Shown: one piece after another, positions 39,906 to 50,100 of the stretch
Layout: every line of letters starts with the position of its first letter
Numbering within the stretch: position 1 is the first letter of the stretch
Assembly: GCA_015060905.1 (NCBI GenBank)
Contig: SUXQ01000012.1
Span: forward strand, 1 to 64,000
DNA length: 64,000 nt
From: Bacteroidales bacterium
GTDB taxonomy: Bacteria > Bacteroidota > Bacteroidia > Bacteroidales > Bacteroidaceae
Direction of reading: 5' to 3'
Notes under the pieces: model-generated
What the model saw: the letters and a program-made list of their open reading frames with translations, nothing else
What the model was told of the DNA's origin: nothing
The model's database searches: none
Translations under genes and position numbers: made by a program

Positions 39906-40952
39906 TTATTGTATTTTATTGTTGTTACTCTGTTTCAGCGTAGATAACATTCCGCACGCTGCAAAAATATCTTCGCCTCGCGAGGCGCGGATGGTTGTGA
40001 ATATGCCGTTTTTCGTAAGATAATCTCTCAATTTTGTCATTTCCTCTTCTGATACTCCTTCGAGGGGTACCGAGGGTATTGCGTGGTATCTTATGAGGTT
40101 TATGCGGCAGTCGAGCCCTTCGAGAAGTTTCAATAATTCGCGCCCATGATAGAGGGTGTCGTTTATTCCTTTGAATACAATATACTCGAACGTCAACCTT
40201 CTTTGGTGGCTGAAGTCATACTCGCGCAGAAGCTCTACAACCTCTTTTATGGAATAACCTTTTTCGGCGGGCATAAGTTCGCTGCGCTTTTCGGGCAGCG
40301 GGTGGTGCAGACTGACGGCTATATGGTAGTCGCCTGCTTCGAGCAGTGGCTTAAGGCCTTTGCGCAGTCCCACTGTCGAGACGGTTATGCGGTGGGGGCT
40401 CATGGCTGTGCCGTAGTCCGACGTTAGTATTTTTATTGCTTGCAACAGGTTCGAGAGATTGTCACAAGGCTCGCCCATGCCCATAAATACAAGGTTGGTA
40501 AGTTTCTCAAATTCGGGGAGTGCGTATATCTGGTTAAGAATTTCGTTTGCGGTAAGGTTGGCTGTGTAGCTTTGTTTGCCTGTCATGCAGAAAAGACAGT
40601 TCATCTTGCAGCCTACTTGCGAGGATATGCACAGTGTTGCGCGGTCGCCGTCGGGAATGTATACTGCCTCCACAAAGCGATTGTCGCTTGTTGAGTAAAG
40701 GTATTTTATTGTGCCGTCGATAGAGCGCATGGCCTCTACCGGTGGCTTTATTCCTACTTCGTATTTTGTAGAAAGTTTTTCGCGATTTTTTATTGAGAGA
40801 TTGGACATTTCTTCAATAGAATCGACGCGTTTTTTGTATATCCAATCTGCTATTTGTTTGGCTGTGAAACGGGGCATTCCCTCGCCTGCAACAACATCTT
40901 GCAGTTGTTCCATGGTCATGCCCAACAGTTGTTTTTTTTCTGCTTTTTCCAT
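39906..40952 (-). CDS. rlmN: 23S rRNA (adenine2503-C2)-methyltransferase
   Basis: CISSQVGCKMNCLFCMTGKQ; NLVFMGMGEPCDN; HRITVSTVGL; TIRASRGEDIFAACGML. Confidence 0.96.
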   Translation of the reverse strand: MEKAEKKQLLGMTMEQLQDVVAGEGMPRFTAKQIADWIYKKRVDSIEEMSNLSIKNREKLSTKYEVGIKPPVEAMRSIDGTIKYLYSTSDNRFVEAVYIPDGDRATLCISSQVGCKMNCLFCMTGKQSYTANLTANEILNQIYALPEFEKLTNLVFMGMGEPCDNLSNLLQAIKILTSDYGTAMSPHRITVSTVGLRKGLKPLLEAGDYHIAVSLHHPLPEKRSELMPAEKGYSIKEVVELLREYDFSHQRRLTFEYIVFKGINDTLYHGRELLKLLEGLDCRINLIRYHAIPSVPLEGVSEEEMTKLRDYLTKNGIFTTIRASRGEDIFAACGMLSTLKQSNNNKIQ

Positions 40953-41165
40953 AAAATATGTTTCGCCTTTTTTACAAAAAAGCAAAGATAAGAAATAAAT
41001 TTTTTATTTGAAACAAATGTGTGGTTTTTGCTGTAAATAGATATTCGGTGGGCTGTATTTGATTGTAAATTTGTGTAATATTCGCCTACAATTTTTGAAA
41101 AGTGAGAACTATTTGTAAATTTGCGAATGTTTTTGCCTGAATTTGGCTTTTTATTAGTTGATAAA

Positions 41166-43580
41166 ATGAAAAATTACAAGATAGATTTATTTATGCCTTT
41201 CCCCGCGGATTGTAATTTGCAGGCTGTCGATGCTTTTGTGTCGTCGGGCGTGGTTGGGCAGGTTTACTTTTGGTGCAACGACTCTTCTAATGTGTGCAAT
41301 GTTCCGGAATATGCCCGGGTGTTACGGGTAAATTCCTTGGCCGATACTGCTCTTTTTACAGGAATGGCCGTTGAGGCGCAATCGGATTTTGTATTATATG
41401 TTGCGAAAGATGGTGTTTCTCTTCCTTCATGTGAGGCGTTGCTGCGTATGCTCGATGCTATGCAGAGTGATTCTTCGGTGATGTTGTATGCCGATGGTTA
41501 CAGGGTTGTGGATGGTGTGCGCGAAGAGGCTCCGGTTATTGATTATCAGTGTGGCAGTTTGCGCAATGATTTTGACTTTGGTTCGATGCTTGTTTTTCGT
41601 ACGGAGGCTTTGAAAAAGTATCTTGCGCAGAATCCTGCGGAATATAAATATGCGGGTTTTTATCAGTTGCGCCTTGCGCTTAGTCGTGTGGGGGCTTTTA
41701 CTCACTTTAAGGAATTTGTTTACGAGGAGTGTGAGGATGATAATCGCAAGAGTGGCGAGAAACAGTTTGATTATGTTAATCCTGCTCAGCGTGACGTGCA
41801 GATAGAAATGGAGCAGGTGTGTACGGCTCATTTGAAGGATATTGGCGGGTATTTGCGTCCGTATAAATACGAGGATATTAATCTTGCCGATGGTGATTTT
41901 CCGGTTGAGGCGTCTGTGGTTATTCCTGTGCTCAACCGCAAGACTACCATTGCCGATGCTATTAATTCTGTTCTTAAGCAGAAGTGTGCCTTTGATTTTA
42001 ATATTTTGGTGGTTGATAATCATTCGACCGATGGTACGGGTGAGATTATTGACTCTTTCGACGATGAACGTGTGGCGCATCTTGTGCCCGAACGTCGCGA
42101 CCTTGGCATTGGTGGTTGTTGGAATTATGCGGTCAATAGTCATTTGTGTGGACGTTTCGCCGTTCAGCTTGACAGTGACGATATTTACAGTGGCGAGGAT
42201 ACTTTGCAACGTATTGTGGATGAATTTTATAAAGAGCAGTGTGCCATGCTTATTGGTACGTATAGAATATGCGACTTTAATTTGGAAACTTTGCCTCCCG
42301 GGGTTATTGACCATAGGGAGTGGAGCGAAGAGAATGGTCGCAATAATGCGTTACGCATAAACGGTCTTGGTGCTCCTCGTGCTTTTTTCACTCCTGTCAT
42401 ACGCGAGGTTGGCTTTCCCAATGTAAGTTACGGCGAGGATTATGCTGTTGGTCTGCAAATTTCGCGACGTTACAGAATAGGACGCATATATGATGTTCTT
42501 TATCTGTGCAGACGATGGGGAGGAAACTCCGACGCTGCTCTTTCGCGCGAAAAGGTGAACAAGAATAATTTCTACAAGGATTCTGTGCGCAGCGAGGAAC
42601 TTAAGGCTCGCATACGCCTTGCGAAGCAGTGGGCGGGTCCTTGTCGCACGGGATTGTCATCTTTTTTTAAAAAGCAACTTGACTGTTGGCCCGATACGGC
42701 GATGCGCTACAATGCTTTTGTCGCTGTTGAAACTACTGTTTTTGACAATGGGCTTCAGATGCAATATAATCCTGCACGCATACGTTCGACTGCTGCTGCC
42801 GTTGATGCAAAAAGCATTGCCGAGCGTCCCTGTTTCCTTTGCGCAAAGAGCCGTTGCAATGAGCAGTTGCATAGGGATATTTGTTCGTCGATGGAGGTGT
42901 TGGTGAATCCCTATCCTGTGCTTCCCGAACATTATACAATAGTTACAAAAAAACATACTCCCCAGCTTATAGAGCCGATGTTTGCAGATATGCTTTTTCT
43001 TGCGAAACGTTGGCGGGGAATGACCGTTTTTTATAATGGCGCGAGCTGTGGGGCTTCTGCTCCCGACCATGCTCATCTTCAGGCTGTTCGTGCGGCAGAT
43101 GTTCCTATCTTGGGGCGCGCGTGGAAAAGAAAAACAGATGCTGCGGCTCGTTTGCTGTGTGGCGACGCATCGGGGGGAATTTATTACTCCGATGCTTATG
43201 TGGCTCCGCTTTTTATTGTCAAAGCTAAAGAGCCCGAGAGTGCGGAACGTTATTTTAAAAAATTAATGTCGCATCTTCCCGCTCCCGATTCCGGTGGCGA
43301 GCCTATGGTGAATTTGTTTACACTATATAGTGCAGGCGAGGGGTGGACGACTATCGTATTTCCGCGTCACAAACATCGCCCCGACTGCTATTTTGCCGAG
43401 GGCGGTGATTCGCGTCTTGTGAGTCCCGGTGCGTTGGACATGGCCGGAGTGCTTATTCTTGCACGCAAAGAGGATTATGATTCAATCACAGGCGACGAGG
43501 CTTATGATATAATAAAGGAGGTGGCACTGTCGGTTGATGCTGCTGTTGCCGTTGCCGAAAAAATATCTTCGTGCCAATGA
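41166..43580 (+). CDS. GT2 glycosyltransferase fused to DUF4922 (HIT/GalT-like) domain
   Basis: Central GT2 VVIPVLNRKTTIADAINSVLKQ...VQLDSDD; C-terminal RPCFLC...LPEHYTIVTKKHTPQ...SAPDHAHLQA. Confidence 0.8.
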   Translation: MKNYKIDLFMPFPADCNLQAVDAFVSSGVVGQVYFWCNDSSNVCNVPEYARVLRVNSLADTALFTGMAVEAQSDFVLYVAKDGVSLPSCEALLRMLDAMQSDSSVMLYADGYRVVDGVREEAPVIDYQCGSLRNDFDFGSMLVFRTEALKKYLAQNPAEYKYAGFYQLRLALSRVGAFTHFKEFVYEECEDDNRKSGEKQFDYVNPAQRDVQIEMEQVCTAHLKDIGGYLRPYKYEDINLADGDFPVEASVVIPVLNRKTTIADAINSVLKQKCAFDFNILVVDNHSTDGTGEIIDSFDDERVAHLVPERRDLGIGGCWNYAVNSHLCGRFAVQLDSDDIYSGEDTLQRIVDEFYKEQCAMLIGTYRICDFNLETLPPGVIDHREWSEENGRNNALRINGLGAPRAFFTPVIREVGFPNVSYGEDYAVGLQISRRYRIGRIYDVLYLCRRWGGNSDAALSREKVNKNNFYKDSVRSEELKARIRLAKQWAGPCRTGLSSFFKKQLDCWPDTAMRYNAFVAVETTVFDNGLQMQYNPARIRSTAAAVDAKSIAERPCFLCAKSRCNEQLHRDICSSMEVLVNPYPVLPEHYTIVTKKHTPQLIEPMFADMLFLAKRWRGMTVFYNGASCGASAPDHAHLQAVRAADVPILGRAWKRKTDAAARLLCGDASGGIYYSDAYVAPLFIVKAKEPESAERYFKKLMSHLPAPDSGGEPMVNLFTLYSAGEGWTTIVFPRHKHRPDCYFAEGGDSRLVSPGALDMAGVLILARKEDYDSITGDEAYDIIKEVALSVDAAVAVAEKISSCQ

Positions 43581-44881
43581 AAAAGATAGATGTAGGGCTT
43601 CTTCTTTCGGACGGCGTGGATTTTTCTCTGAACGGCACTTTTCTGGGTGGCGGCTCGGACGGTGTTACAGGTGAGCATAAAGTTTCGGCCTGTGGCGACA
43701 CTGTCGAGTGGAAGGGAAAGTCTTATGAGAGGTTGATTTTCTCTCCGATGGCCGAAAATTGCACTTTTACAGTGTATAATATCATTATAGGAATAGATTT
43801 TCATTGGGAAAGGCACGAGAATCAGACTTTTAAGGGTGAACTTCTCTTTTTTGCCGAGAATGGCAAGGTGAGGGTAGTGAATCGTATAGGTGTCGAGGAT
43901 TATTTGCAGAGTGTAATTTCGTCTGAAATGTCATCGACCTCTTCGTTGCAGTTGTTGAAGGCTCATGCTATTATTTCCCGCAGCTGGCTTTATGCTCAGT
44001 TGCAGAGGGCCGAAAATTGTCGTGTGGAAACTTCGCTGTGCGAAAAGTGCAACGATGATGAGATTATTCGTTGGTACGCTCGCGAGGATCATGAACTTTT
44101 TGATTTTTGTGCAGATGATCACTGCCAACGTTATCAGGGAATTACACGCGCGATGAATCCTAATGTTGTTCGCGCCGTTGAGGATACAGCGGATATTGTG
44201 CTTTCTTACAATGGTGCTGTCTGCGATGCTCGTTTCAGCAAATGTTGCGGCGGAATTACAGAAAAATTCTCTTCTTGTTGGGAGAATGTGGATGTTCCCT
44301 ATCTTGCCTCTTTTAGGGACGCAGATGCTGTCGCCGAGCCATTTGATGCCGGTGACGAGGATTGTGCCCGACGTTGGATAGAGGGGCACAATGATTCTTT
44401 TTGCTCGTCGGCGGATGCTCGCGTACTTTCTCAGGTGCTGAACGGCTACGACCGGGAAACTGCCGATTTTTATCGTTGGACGGTTGAGTATACAGCCAAG
44501 GAATTATCGCAGCTGATAATGGAAAAGAGCGGAATTGATTTTGGACGTGTCGACGAGCTTGTGCCTTTGCAACGTGGGGCCTCGGGACGCATAATAAAAT
44601 TGAAGATTGTGGGAAGCAAAAGAACAATGATTATTGGCAAGGAACTTGAAATAAGACGCTGGTTGTCGCCGTCGCATCTTTATAGCTCTGCTTTTATCGT
44701 GGATAAAAAAACAGATGCAGCCGGTACTGTGACGTTTGTTCTGCGCGGTGCCGGATGGGGACACGGTGTCGGACTTTGTCAGATAGGTGCTGCTGCCATG
44801 AGCGAGAAAGGGTACGATTTTTGCGAAATATTGTCGCACTATTACCCGGGTACGGAATTGAGAAATATAAATACTCTATAA
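43571..44881 (+). CDS. SpoIID/LytB domain protein
   Basis: YRGxL-like ENGKVRVVNRIGVEDYLQSVISSEM; LKAHAIISRSWLYAQ; GAGWGHGVGLCQIGAAAMSEKGYDFCEILSHYYPGTEL. Confidence 0.9.
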   Translation: MPMKKIDVGLLLSDGVDFSLNGTFLGGGSDGVTGEHKVSACGDTVEWKGKSYERLIFSPMAENCTFTVYNIIIGIDFHWERHENQTFKGELLFFAENGKVRVVNRIGVEDYLQSVISSEMSSTSSLQLLKAHAIISRSWLYAQLQRAENCRVETSLCEKCNDDEIIRWYAREDHELFDFCADDHCQRYQGITRAMNPNVVRAVEDTADIVLSYNGAVCDARFSKCCGGITEKFSSCWENVDVPYLASFRDADAVAEPFDAGDEDCARRWIEGHNDSFCSSADARVLSQVLNGYDRETADFYRWTVEYTAKELSQLIMEKSGIDFGRVDELVPLQRGASGRIIKLKIVGSKRTMIIGKELEIRRWLSPSHLYSSAFIVDKKTDAAGTVTFVLRGAGWGHGVGLCQIGAAAMSEKGYDFCEILSHYYPGTELRNINTL

Positions 44882-44883
44882 AT

Positions 44884-46374
44884 ATGAAAAACATTAAAAA
44901 AGAACCATCTTTTTGGGTGGCAATAGTGCCTATTGTGTTGTTGGCAATATTGTTGGCTATTGTAATTATTTTTAAAGGTGCCGATGCGCTCGATGGTGGC
45001 ACTCAGTTTGCGCTTATTTTGACTACGGCTGTGGCTGTAGCTTTGTCCATGGGGCTGTATGGCGTCAGCTGGGAGGAACTTGAGAAGTCTATTGCAAAAA
45101 ATATATATTCTTCGAGTGCTTCTATTCTTATATTTTTGTTTATCGGTGCTATTGCCGGCACGTGGATGATAAGCGGTGTTGTGCCTACGCTTATCTGTTA
45201 CGGGTTGCAGATATTGCATCCTTCGGTGTTTCTTGTTTCGGCCTGTGTGATATGTGCCATTGTGAGTATTGTTACGGGTAGTTCTTGGACTACATGTGCC
45301 ACTATTGGTGTTGCGCTTATGGGTATAGGTTACTCGAATGGCTTTCCCGAGTGGTGGACTGCGGGTGCTGTTATTTCGGGTGCATATTTCGGAGATAAAA
45401 TGTCTGCTCTTTCGGATACTACCGTGCTTGCTGCATCGACGGCTAAAGTTCGGCTTTTCGACCATATAAGGTATATGATGTATACGACTGTGCCCTGTTT
45501 CTCTATTGCGCTTATTATTTATACTGTGGCCGGGCTTTATTTGTATGACAGTAATAGTGCAATTTCAACAGAACTTGTAGATGCCTTGCATCAGAGTTTT
45601 AATATCTCTCCGTGGTTGCTTATTGTTCCTTTGCTTACTTTTACTTTGATTGCTTTTAAAGTGCCTGCGTTGATTACGCTCTTTGTTTCTATGTTGTCGG
45701 CATGCGTGGCTATGCTTATTTTCCAGCCTTCTTTGGTTGCTCAGATTGGTGGTGGTGAGGTTCTTGGTTTTAAGACTGCTGTGTTGGGCGTGCTTATAAG
45801 CTGTTGTAATTCAACGTCGATTGATACGGGGAATGAGGTTCTTAACAGTCTTGTTGCCACGCGAGGAATGGGTGGCGCAATGAATGTTATCTGGCTTGTG
45901 CTGACTGCTATGTGTTTCGGTGGTGTGATGGTTGGCAGTGGCATGATGGCTGCAATAACAAAGACTCTGTTGAAGGGTGTGAACAGTGTTACGCGTGCTG
46001 TTTCGGCTACTGTTTTTTCGGGAATCTTTTTCAACTGTTGTACGGGAGACCAATTTATGTCTATTATCTTGGCTTGTGACCTTAATAAGGGTAGTTTCGA
46101 TAAGTTGGGGGTGGACAGACGTGTGCTCAGTCGTGCTACAGAGGACTCGGCAACGGTAACTTCGGTGCTTATCCCCTGGAATACTTGTGGAGTGGTGCAG
46201 AGTATGGTGCTTGGCGTGCCTACACTGGTGTTTATGCCTTTCTGTTTCTTTAATCTTCTTAGTCCGTTGATGTCTATTTTTGTGGCTAAGCTGAATTATA
46301 AAATATTATATGTTAAAGATAAAAATGACGTGTCAGAGAAAAACATTGTAGCCGAAGAGGTTGTTGAAGGTTAA
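44884..46374 (+). CDS. nhaC: Na+/H+ antiporter NhaC family
   Basis: GSSWTTCATIGVALMGIGYSNGFPEWWTAGAVISGAYFGDKMSALSDTTVLAAS. Confidence 0.92.
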   Translation: MKNIKKEPSFWVAIVPIVLLAILLAIVIIFKGADALDGGTQFALILTTAVAVALSMGLYGVSWEELEKSIAKNIYSSSASILIFLFIGAIAGTWMISGVVPTLICYGLQILHPSVFLVSACVICAIVSIVTGSSWTTCATIGVALMGIGYSNGFPEWWTAGAVISGAYFGDKMSALSDTTVLAASTAKVRLFDHIRYMMYTTVPCFSIALIIYTVAGLYLYDSNSAISTELVDALHQSFNISPWLLIVPLLTFTLIAFKVPALITLFVSMLSACVAMLIFQPSLVAQIGGGEVLGFKTAVLGVLISCCNSTSIDTGNEVLNSLVATRGMGGAMNVIWLVLTAMCFGGVMVGSGMMAAITKTLLKGVNSVTRAVSATVFSGIFFNCCTGDQFMSIILACDLNKGSFDKLGVDRRVLSRATEDSATVTSVLIPWNTCGVVQSMVLGVPTLVFMPFCFFNLLSPLMSIFVAKLNYKILYVKDKNDVSEKNIVAEEVVEG

Positions 46375-46386
46375 TATACTTCAATA

Positions 46387-46785
46387 ATGTGTAATATAAA
46401 ATTCGGATATTTGTTTTTTGCTTGTGTGTTGTTTATCGTTGCGTGTCAGAAGGCTGATGATAATGGACCTTTGGGTGCTTTTTGGAAACTTTTGGAGGTG
46501 GAGTATCTTGCAGATGGTTCTAAAAATGATCTTAGGGCACAAAATCTGTTCATGGCTGTGCAACTGAATCTTATGCAGTTTAGTGGCAATAGACTACACT
46601 ATGCACGTTTTCAGCATCAGGGCGATTCTTTGTTTATTCAAATGATTGGTGGTGATGCTGATAAAAAGTTTTTGGAAAGTTTCGGGCTTAATGGGCAGGA
46701 ACAGCGTTTTTTTGTGGAAAAATTGAATAGTAAGAGCTTGATTTTAAAATCGGAATATTCAATATTGAGATTTAAAAAGTTCTAA
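46387..46785 (+). CDS. Small lipoprotein, possible lipocalin-like fold
   Basis: Hydrophobic leader ending in FIVACQK; short beta-rich sequence. Confidence 0.5.
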   Translation: MCNIKFGYLFFACVLFIVACQKADDNGPLGAFWKLLEVEYLADGSKNDLRAQNLFMAVQLNLMQFSGNRLHYARFQHQGDSLFIQMIGGDADKKFLESFGLNGQEQRFFVEKLNSKSLILKSEYSILRFKKF

Positions 46786-46896
46786 TTTTTATAGGCTTTG
46801 TGTTAATAGGAATTTTTCTTTTGCCGAGGCTTATGATGGGTAATGTTTTGCGACAGAAATGCTTGAGATTATATGTGAATAGATGTTTTTGGGGGT

Positions 46897-46938
46897 ATAC
46901 AATAATAGGATGGCACAATCGCCATCCTATTATTGTAT
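46897..46938. terminator. Inverted repeat ATACAATAATAGGATGGC/GCCATCCTATTATTGTAT
   Basis: 18-bp perfect arms with a 6-nt loop between convergent genes. Confidence 0.8.
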
Positions 46939-46948
46939 GTGTGATTTT

Positions 46949-47401
46949 TTAATCTTCGTCTATTTTTATTATCGGTGTTTCTTTTATTTTGCGTGGTAGC
47001 ATTTTTCCGCTAATATATAGTTTTATTATTTCCTCTTTTGCGTTTGTGTGTATGGAAATGCTACGGCGCATGTTGCCCGGTGCTTTGTGTGTGCCGTCGT
47101 ATGTTACTTTTATGACTCCGCTCTCGCCGGGTTTTATTGCTTCTATGGGAAAGTCGGGTACTGTGCAACCGCACGATGCGAATGCTTGATGGATATAGAG
47201 GTCGGCGTTTCCGATGTTTTTAAATTTGAATTCGCAGTCAAGTATTGCTGTGTCGGCGGCAAATGTGCCGAAGTTGTGGTTGGTCTTTTCAAATTTTATT
47301 TCGGCGTAGGCTTTTTCTTTCTTATCTTTTTGTACCTCTTTTTGTGCCATTGCCGGAATGAGCAGCATTGTGAGCAGAGTGGTTATTATTATTTTTTTCA
47401 T
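46949..47401 (-). CDS. DUF1573 domain protein (ASH-like)
   Basis: FEKTNHNFGTFAADTAILDCEFKFKNIGNADLYIHQAFASCGCTVPDFP. Confidence 0.88.
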   Translation of the reverse strand: MKKIIITTLLTMLLIPAMAQKEVQKDKKEKAYAEIKFEKTNHNFGTFAADTAILDCEFKFKNIGNADLYIHQAFASCGCTVPDFPIEAIKPGESGVIKVTYDGTHKAPGNMRRSISIHTNAKEEIIKLYISGKMLPRKIKETPIIKIDED

Positions 47402-47477
47402 TGTTTCTTTTTTAAAGGTTATAAGTCTTGCAACGGTTTTTCAATATGCGTTGCTTATGTTTTTACATTTTCCTGTG

Positions 47478-47570
47478 CAAAGATAGTGCAAACGAACGTA
47501 ACGCAAGTTTACTTGCTGGTTACAAAGTGAGTGCAGCCTATTTTCGCAACATTTTATGTTGCAAAGTTAC
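47478..47570 (-). repeat. Structured intergenic element, locus C (one unit)
   Basis: Reverse complement reads TAACTTTGCAACATAAAATGTTGCGAAAATAGGCTGCACTCACTTTGTAAC...GTTACGTTCGTTTGCACTATCTTTGC, closely matching locus B. Confidence 0.88.
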
Positions 47571-47642
47571 TTATTTATATGTTATTATCAATAGTGTGAT
47601 TACTTTTTTGTGTTTATAGTTTGTTAATAAACATTGAAATAT

Positions 47643-49856
47643 CTATACTCGTGATACTTGTTTAATGCCTTTTATAGTTTCTATCTTGCGTATCAGTTTG
47701 CTTAATTTGCTGTATTCATCTATGAGCAGTGTCAGTGTGCCCGAGAATAGTGTGTCGTGCGATTCTATGTTTATGCTGCGCAGAATAACATCTTTTTCTT
47801 GGCCGATGACCGAGGTTACGTTTGTGACTATTCCAATGTCGTCGTGTCCTACGATGCGCAGATTAATGGCGTAGAGTGTCTTTCCATTCTTGTCTTTGTC
47901 GCTCCAACGTGCTTCGATTATACGCCACGGGTAACGTTCGCGAAGTGTGTGGGCGTTGCTGCAATCTTTACGGTGAATGGATATTCCTCCGCTGATTGTT
48001 ACAAATCCGAATATTTCGTCGCCAAAGATGGGTGTGCAACATTTTGCAAATTTATAATCTACATCTTTTAGGTTTCTTTCGATGACGAGTATGTCGCCCG
48101 AACTGTTTTTTTCTATTTCATTTTGCAGCGTATAATCTTGCGCGCTGTGTATAGTATCGTTGGTGGCGTTGTCGGCTGCCAACATCTCTTGATAGCGTTG
48201 CAATACATCTGTTACGTCTATAAAGCCGTCGGCTACTTGTTGGTAGAATTCGCTCAGACGCTTGAAACCCATTTTGCGGATGAGACGATCCATCTGGCGC
48301 TCGTCAAATTCTATTTTGTGATTTTTGAATTTTCTCTCGATAGTCTCTCGGGCGAGTGCTGCTTGTCGTGCGCCAATGTCTTTAAGGGCTTGACGTATTT
48401 TGGCTCGTGCGCGTGAGGTTTTTACTATCTTCAGCCATGCTTGTTTGGGTGTCTGGCTGTTTGATGTTACAATTTCTACTTGATCACCGTTGCTGAGGGT
48501 GTGTTTCAAGGGGACGTTGCGACCGTTTACAAGTGCTCCGGTGCAACGGCTGCCCACTCCTGTGTGTATGCAGAAGGCAAAGTCGAGGATGGTGGCTCCT
48601 TTGGGAAGATGGAACAGGTCGCCTTTGGGGGTAAATACAAAAATGTCATCTTTGTATAGTTCCATCTTGAACTTGTTGTCGGTAACGTCGTCCTCGGAAA
48701 TGTGTTCAAGTGTGTCGCGTATGGAGGCGAGCAGGGTGTCGAGCCCTTTCTCGCTTTTTATTCCTTTGTAACGCCAGTGGGCAGCAAGACCATGCTCGGC
48801 GATGGTGTCCATTCTTTCGGTGCGTATCTGCACTTCGACCCAACGTCCTTCGGGGCCCATGACTGTTGTGTGCAGCGACTCGTAGCCGTTGCTTTTGGGT
48901 ACCGAGAGCCAGTCGCGCAGGCGGTGGGGGTTGGGGGTGTATAGGTCGGTTACAAGGGAGTATACTTGCCAGCATTCGCTCTTTTCGTTTGCAGGCTCAC
49001 TGTCTATTATTATGCGTATGGCAAAGATGTCGTATATTTTCTCGAACGGGCTTTTCTGACGTTTCATCTTTTGCCAGATGGAGTGTATGGATTTTGTTCT
49101 TCCTTTTATGCGGTATTTTATGTGGGGGTTGCCGTGCAGTGATTTTTCTATGGGGGCTATGAAGTTTGCCATATAGTCTTCGCGCGAAGCGGCTGTCTCT
49201 TCGAGCTTGCGGCTGAGTTCGACGTAGACTTCGGGCTCGGTGTATTTTATTACAAGGTCTTCGAGTTCTGATTTTAGTTTGTAAAAACCGAGTTTGTGGG
49301 CAAGGGGGGCGTATAGTTGCGACGCTTCGTTGGCAACTTGCAGGCGAGCCTCTTCGTTGGTGCTGTTGGCTATCTTGCGCATTAGTACCAGACGTTCGGC
49401 TATCATTATGAGTATGATGCGCATGTCGTTGGCAAGCGACAGCAGCAGGTTGCGGAAATTTTCGCTCTCTACTGTGGGGCTTTTGGCGTGAAGCGAGTTT
49501 ATTTGTGCGAGGCTTTTGAGTATGTTTGTTACGTTCTCTCCGAATTTTTCGGTTACCTCTTGCAGGCTTATTGCTCCCGACAATATGCAGCGGTTAAGCA
49601 GTATGCTGAGGGTTATTTCGCGTCGGTAGCCAATCTCTTTGCCTACAAGATAGACTGTGTGCAGGTCGAGCAATATGGGGCTTAATCCGAATTTGTCTCG
49701 CGTGATTTTTCCCTCGGCAATGGCTTTGTCGAGGTGTGGCTTTATGTAGCTATAGTCGCTTGCTGTAACTTTCTCTTCTACATTTGTTTGTAGTTTGCGC
49801 CACAGGCCGAGAAGTTCTTTTTTCTCTTCGTGGGTAAGAATTATTGATTCGGGCAT
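47643..49856 (-). CDS. RelA/SpoT-family (p)ppGpp synthetase/hydrolase
   Basis: RelA synthetase domain YDIFAIRIIIDS...PKSNGYESLHTTVMGP, TGS domain DDIFVFTPKGDLFHLPKGATILDFAFCIHT, C-terminal ACT; the HD region lacks an obvious canonical HDxxED. Confidence 0.9.
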   Translation of the reverse strand: MPESIILTHEEKKELLGLWRKLQTNVEEKVTASDYSYIKPHLDKAIAEGKITRDKFGLSPILLDLHTVYLVGKEIGYRREITLSILLNRCILSGAISLQEVTEKFGENVTNILKSLAQINSLHAKSPTVESENFRNLLLSLANDMRIILIMIAERLVLMRKIANSTNEEARLQVANEASQLYAPLAHKLGFYKLKSELEDLVIKYTEPEVYVELSRKLEETAASREDYMANFIAPIEKSLHGNPHIKYRIKGRTKSIHSIWQKMKRQKSPFEKIYDIFAIRIIIDSEPANEKSECWQVYSLVTDLYTPNPHRLRDWLSVPKSNGYESLHTTVMGPEGRWVEVQIRTERMDTIAEHGLAAHWRYKGIKSEKGLDTLLASIRDTLEHISEDDVTDNKFKMELYKDDIFVFTPKGDLFHLPKGATILDFAFCIHTGVGSRCTGALVNGRNVPLKHTLSNGDQVEIVTSNSQTPKQAWLKIVKTSRARAKIRQALKDIGARQAALARETIERKFKNHKIEFDERQMDRLIRKMGFKRLSEFYQQVADGFIDVTDVLQRYQEMLAADNATNDTIHSAQDYTLQNEIEKNSSGDILVIERNLKDVDYKFAKCCTPIFGDEIFGFVTISGGISIHRKDCSNAHTLRERYPWRIIEARWSDKDKNGKTLYAINLRIVGHDDIGIVTNVTSVIGQEKDVILRSINIESHDTLFSGTLTLLIDEYSKLSKLIRKIETIKGIKQVSRV

Positions 49857-50100
49857 TGCTTTTCTCTGTTATTCGTTCCGTAACTCTTTTTGTCGGCAGA
49901 AAGTTTTTCTCTCTTCTTACAAAGATAGACCATCTTCTTCTAAAAGAGATAAATTTTTATGAAGTTTTTAGAAAATTATCATTATTTTTGTGAATAGAAA
50001 TAATGAGTATGTTCACTGAACAGATGTGCAATATAAGGAAAAATGCTTTTCCCGTTGTTTAATGAATGTACAATGTTGTGAAACTTAAAAGAATACAACT

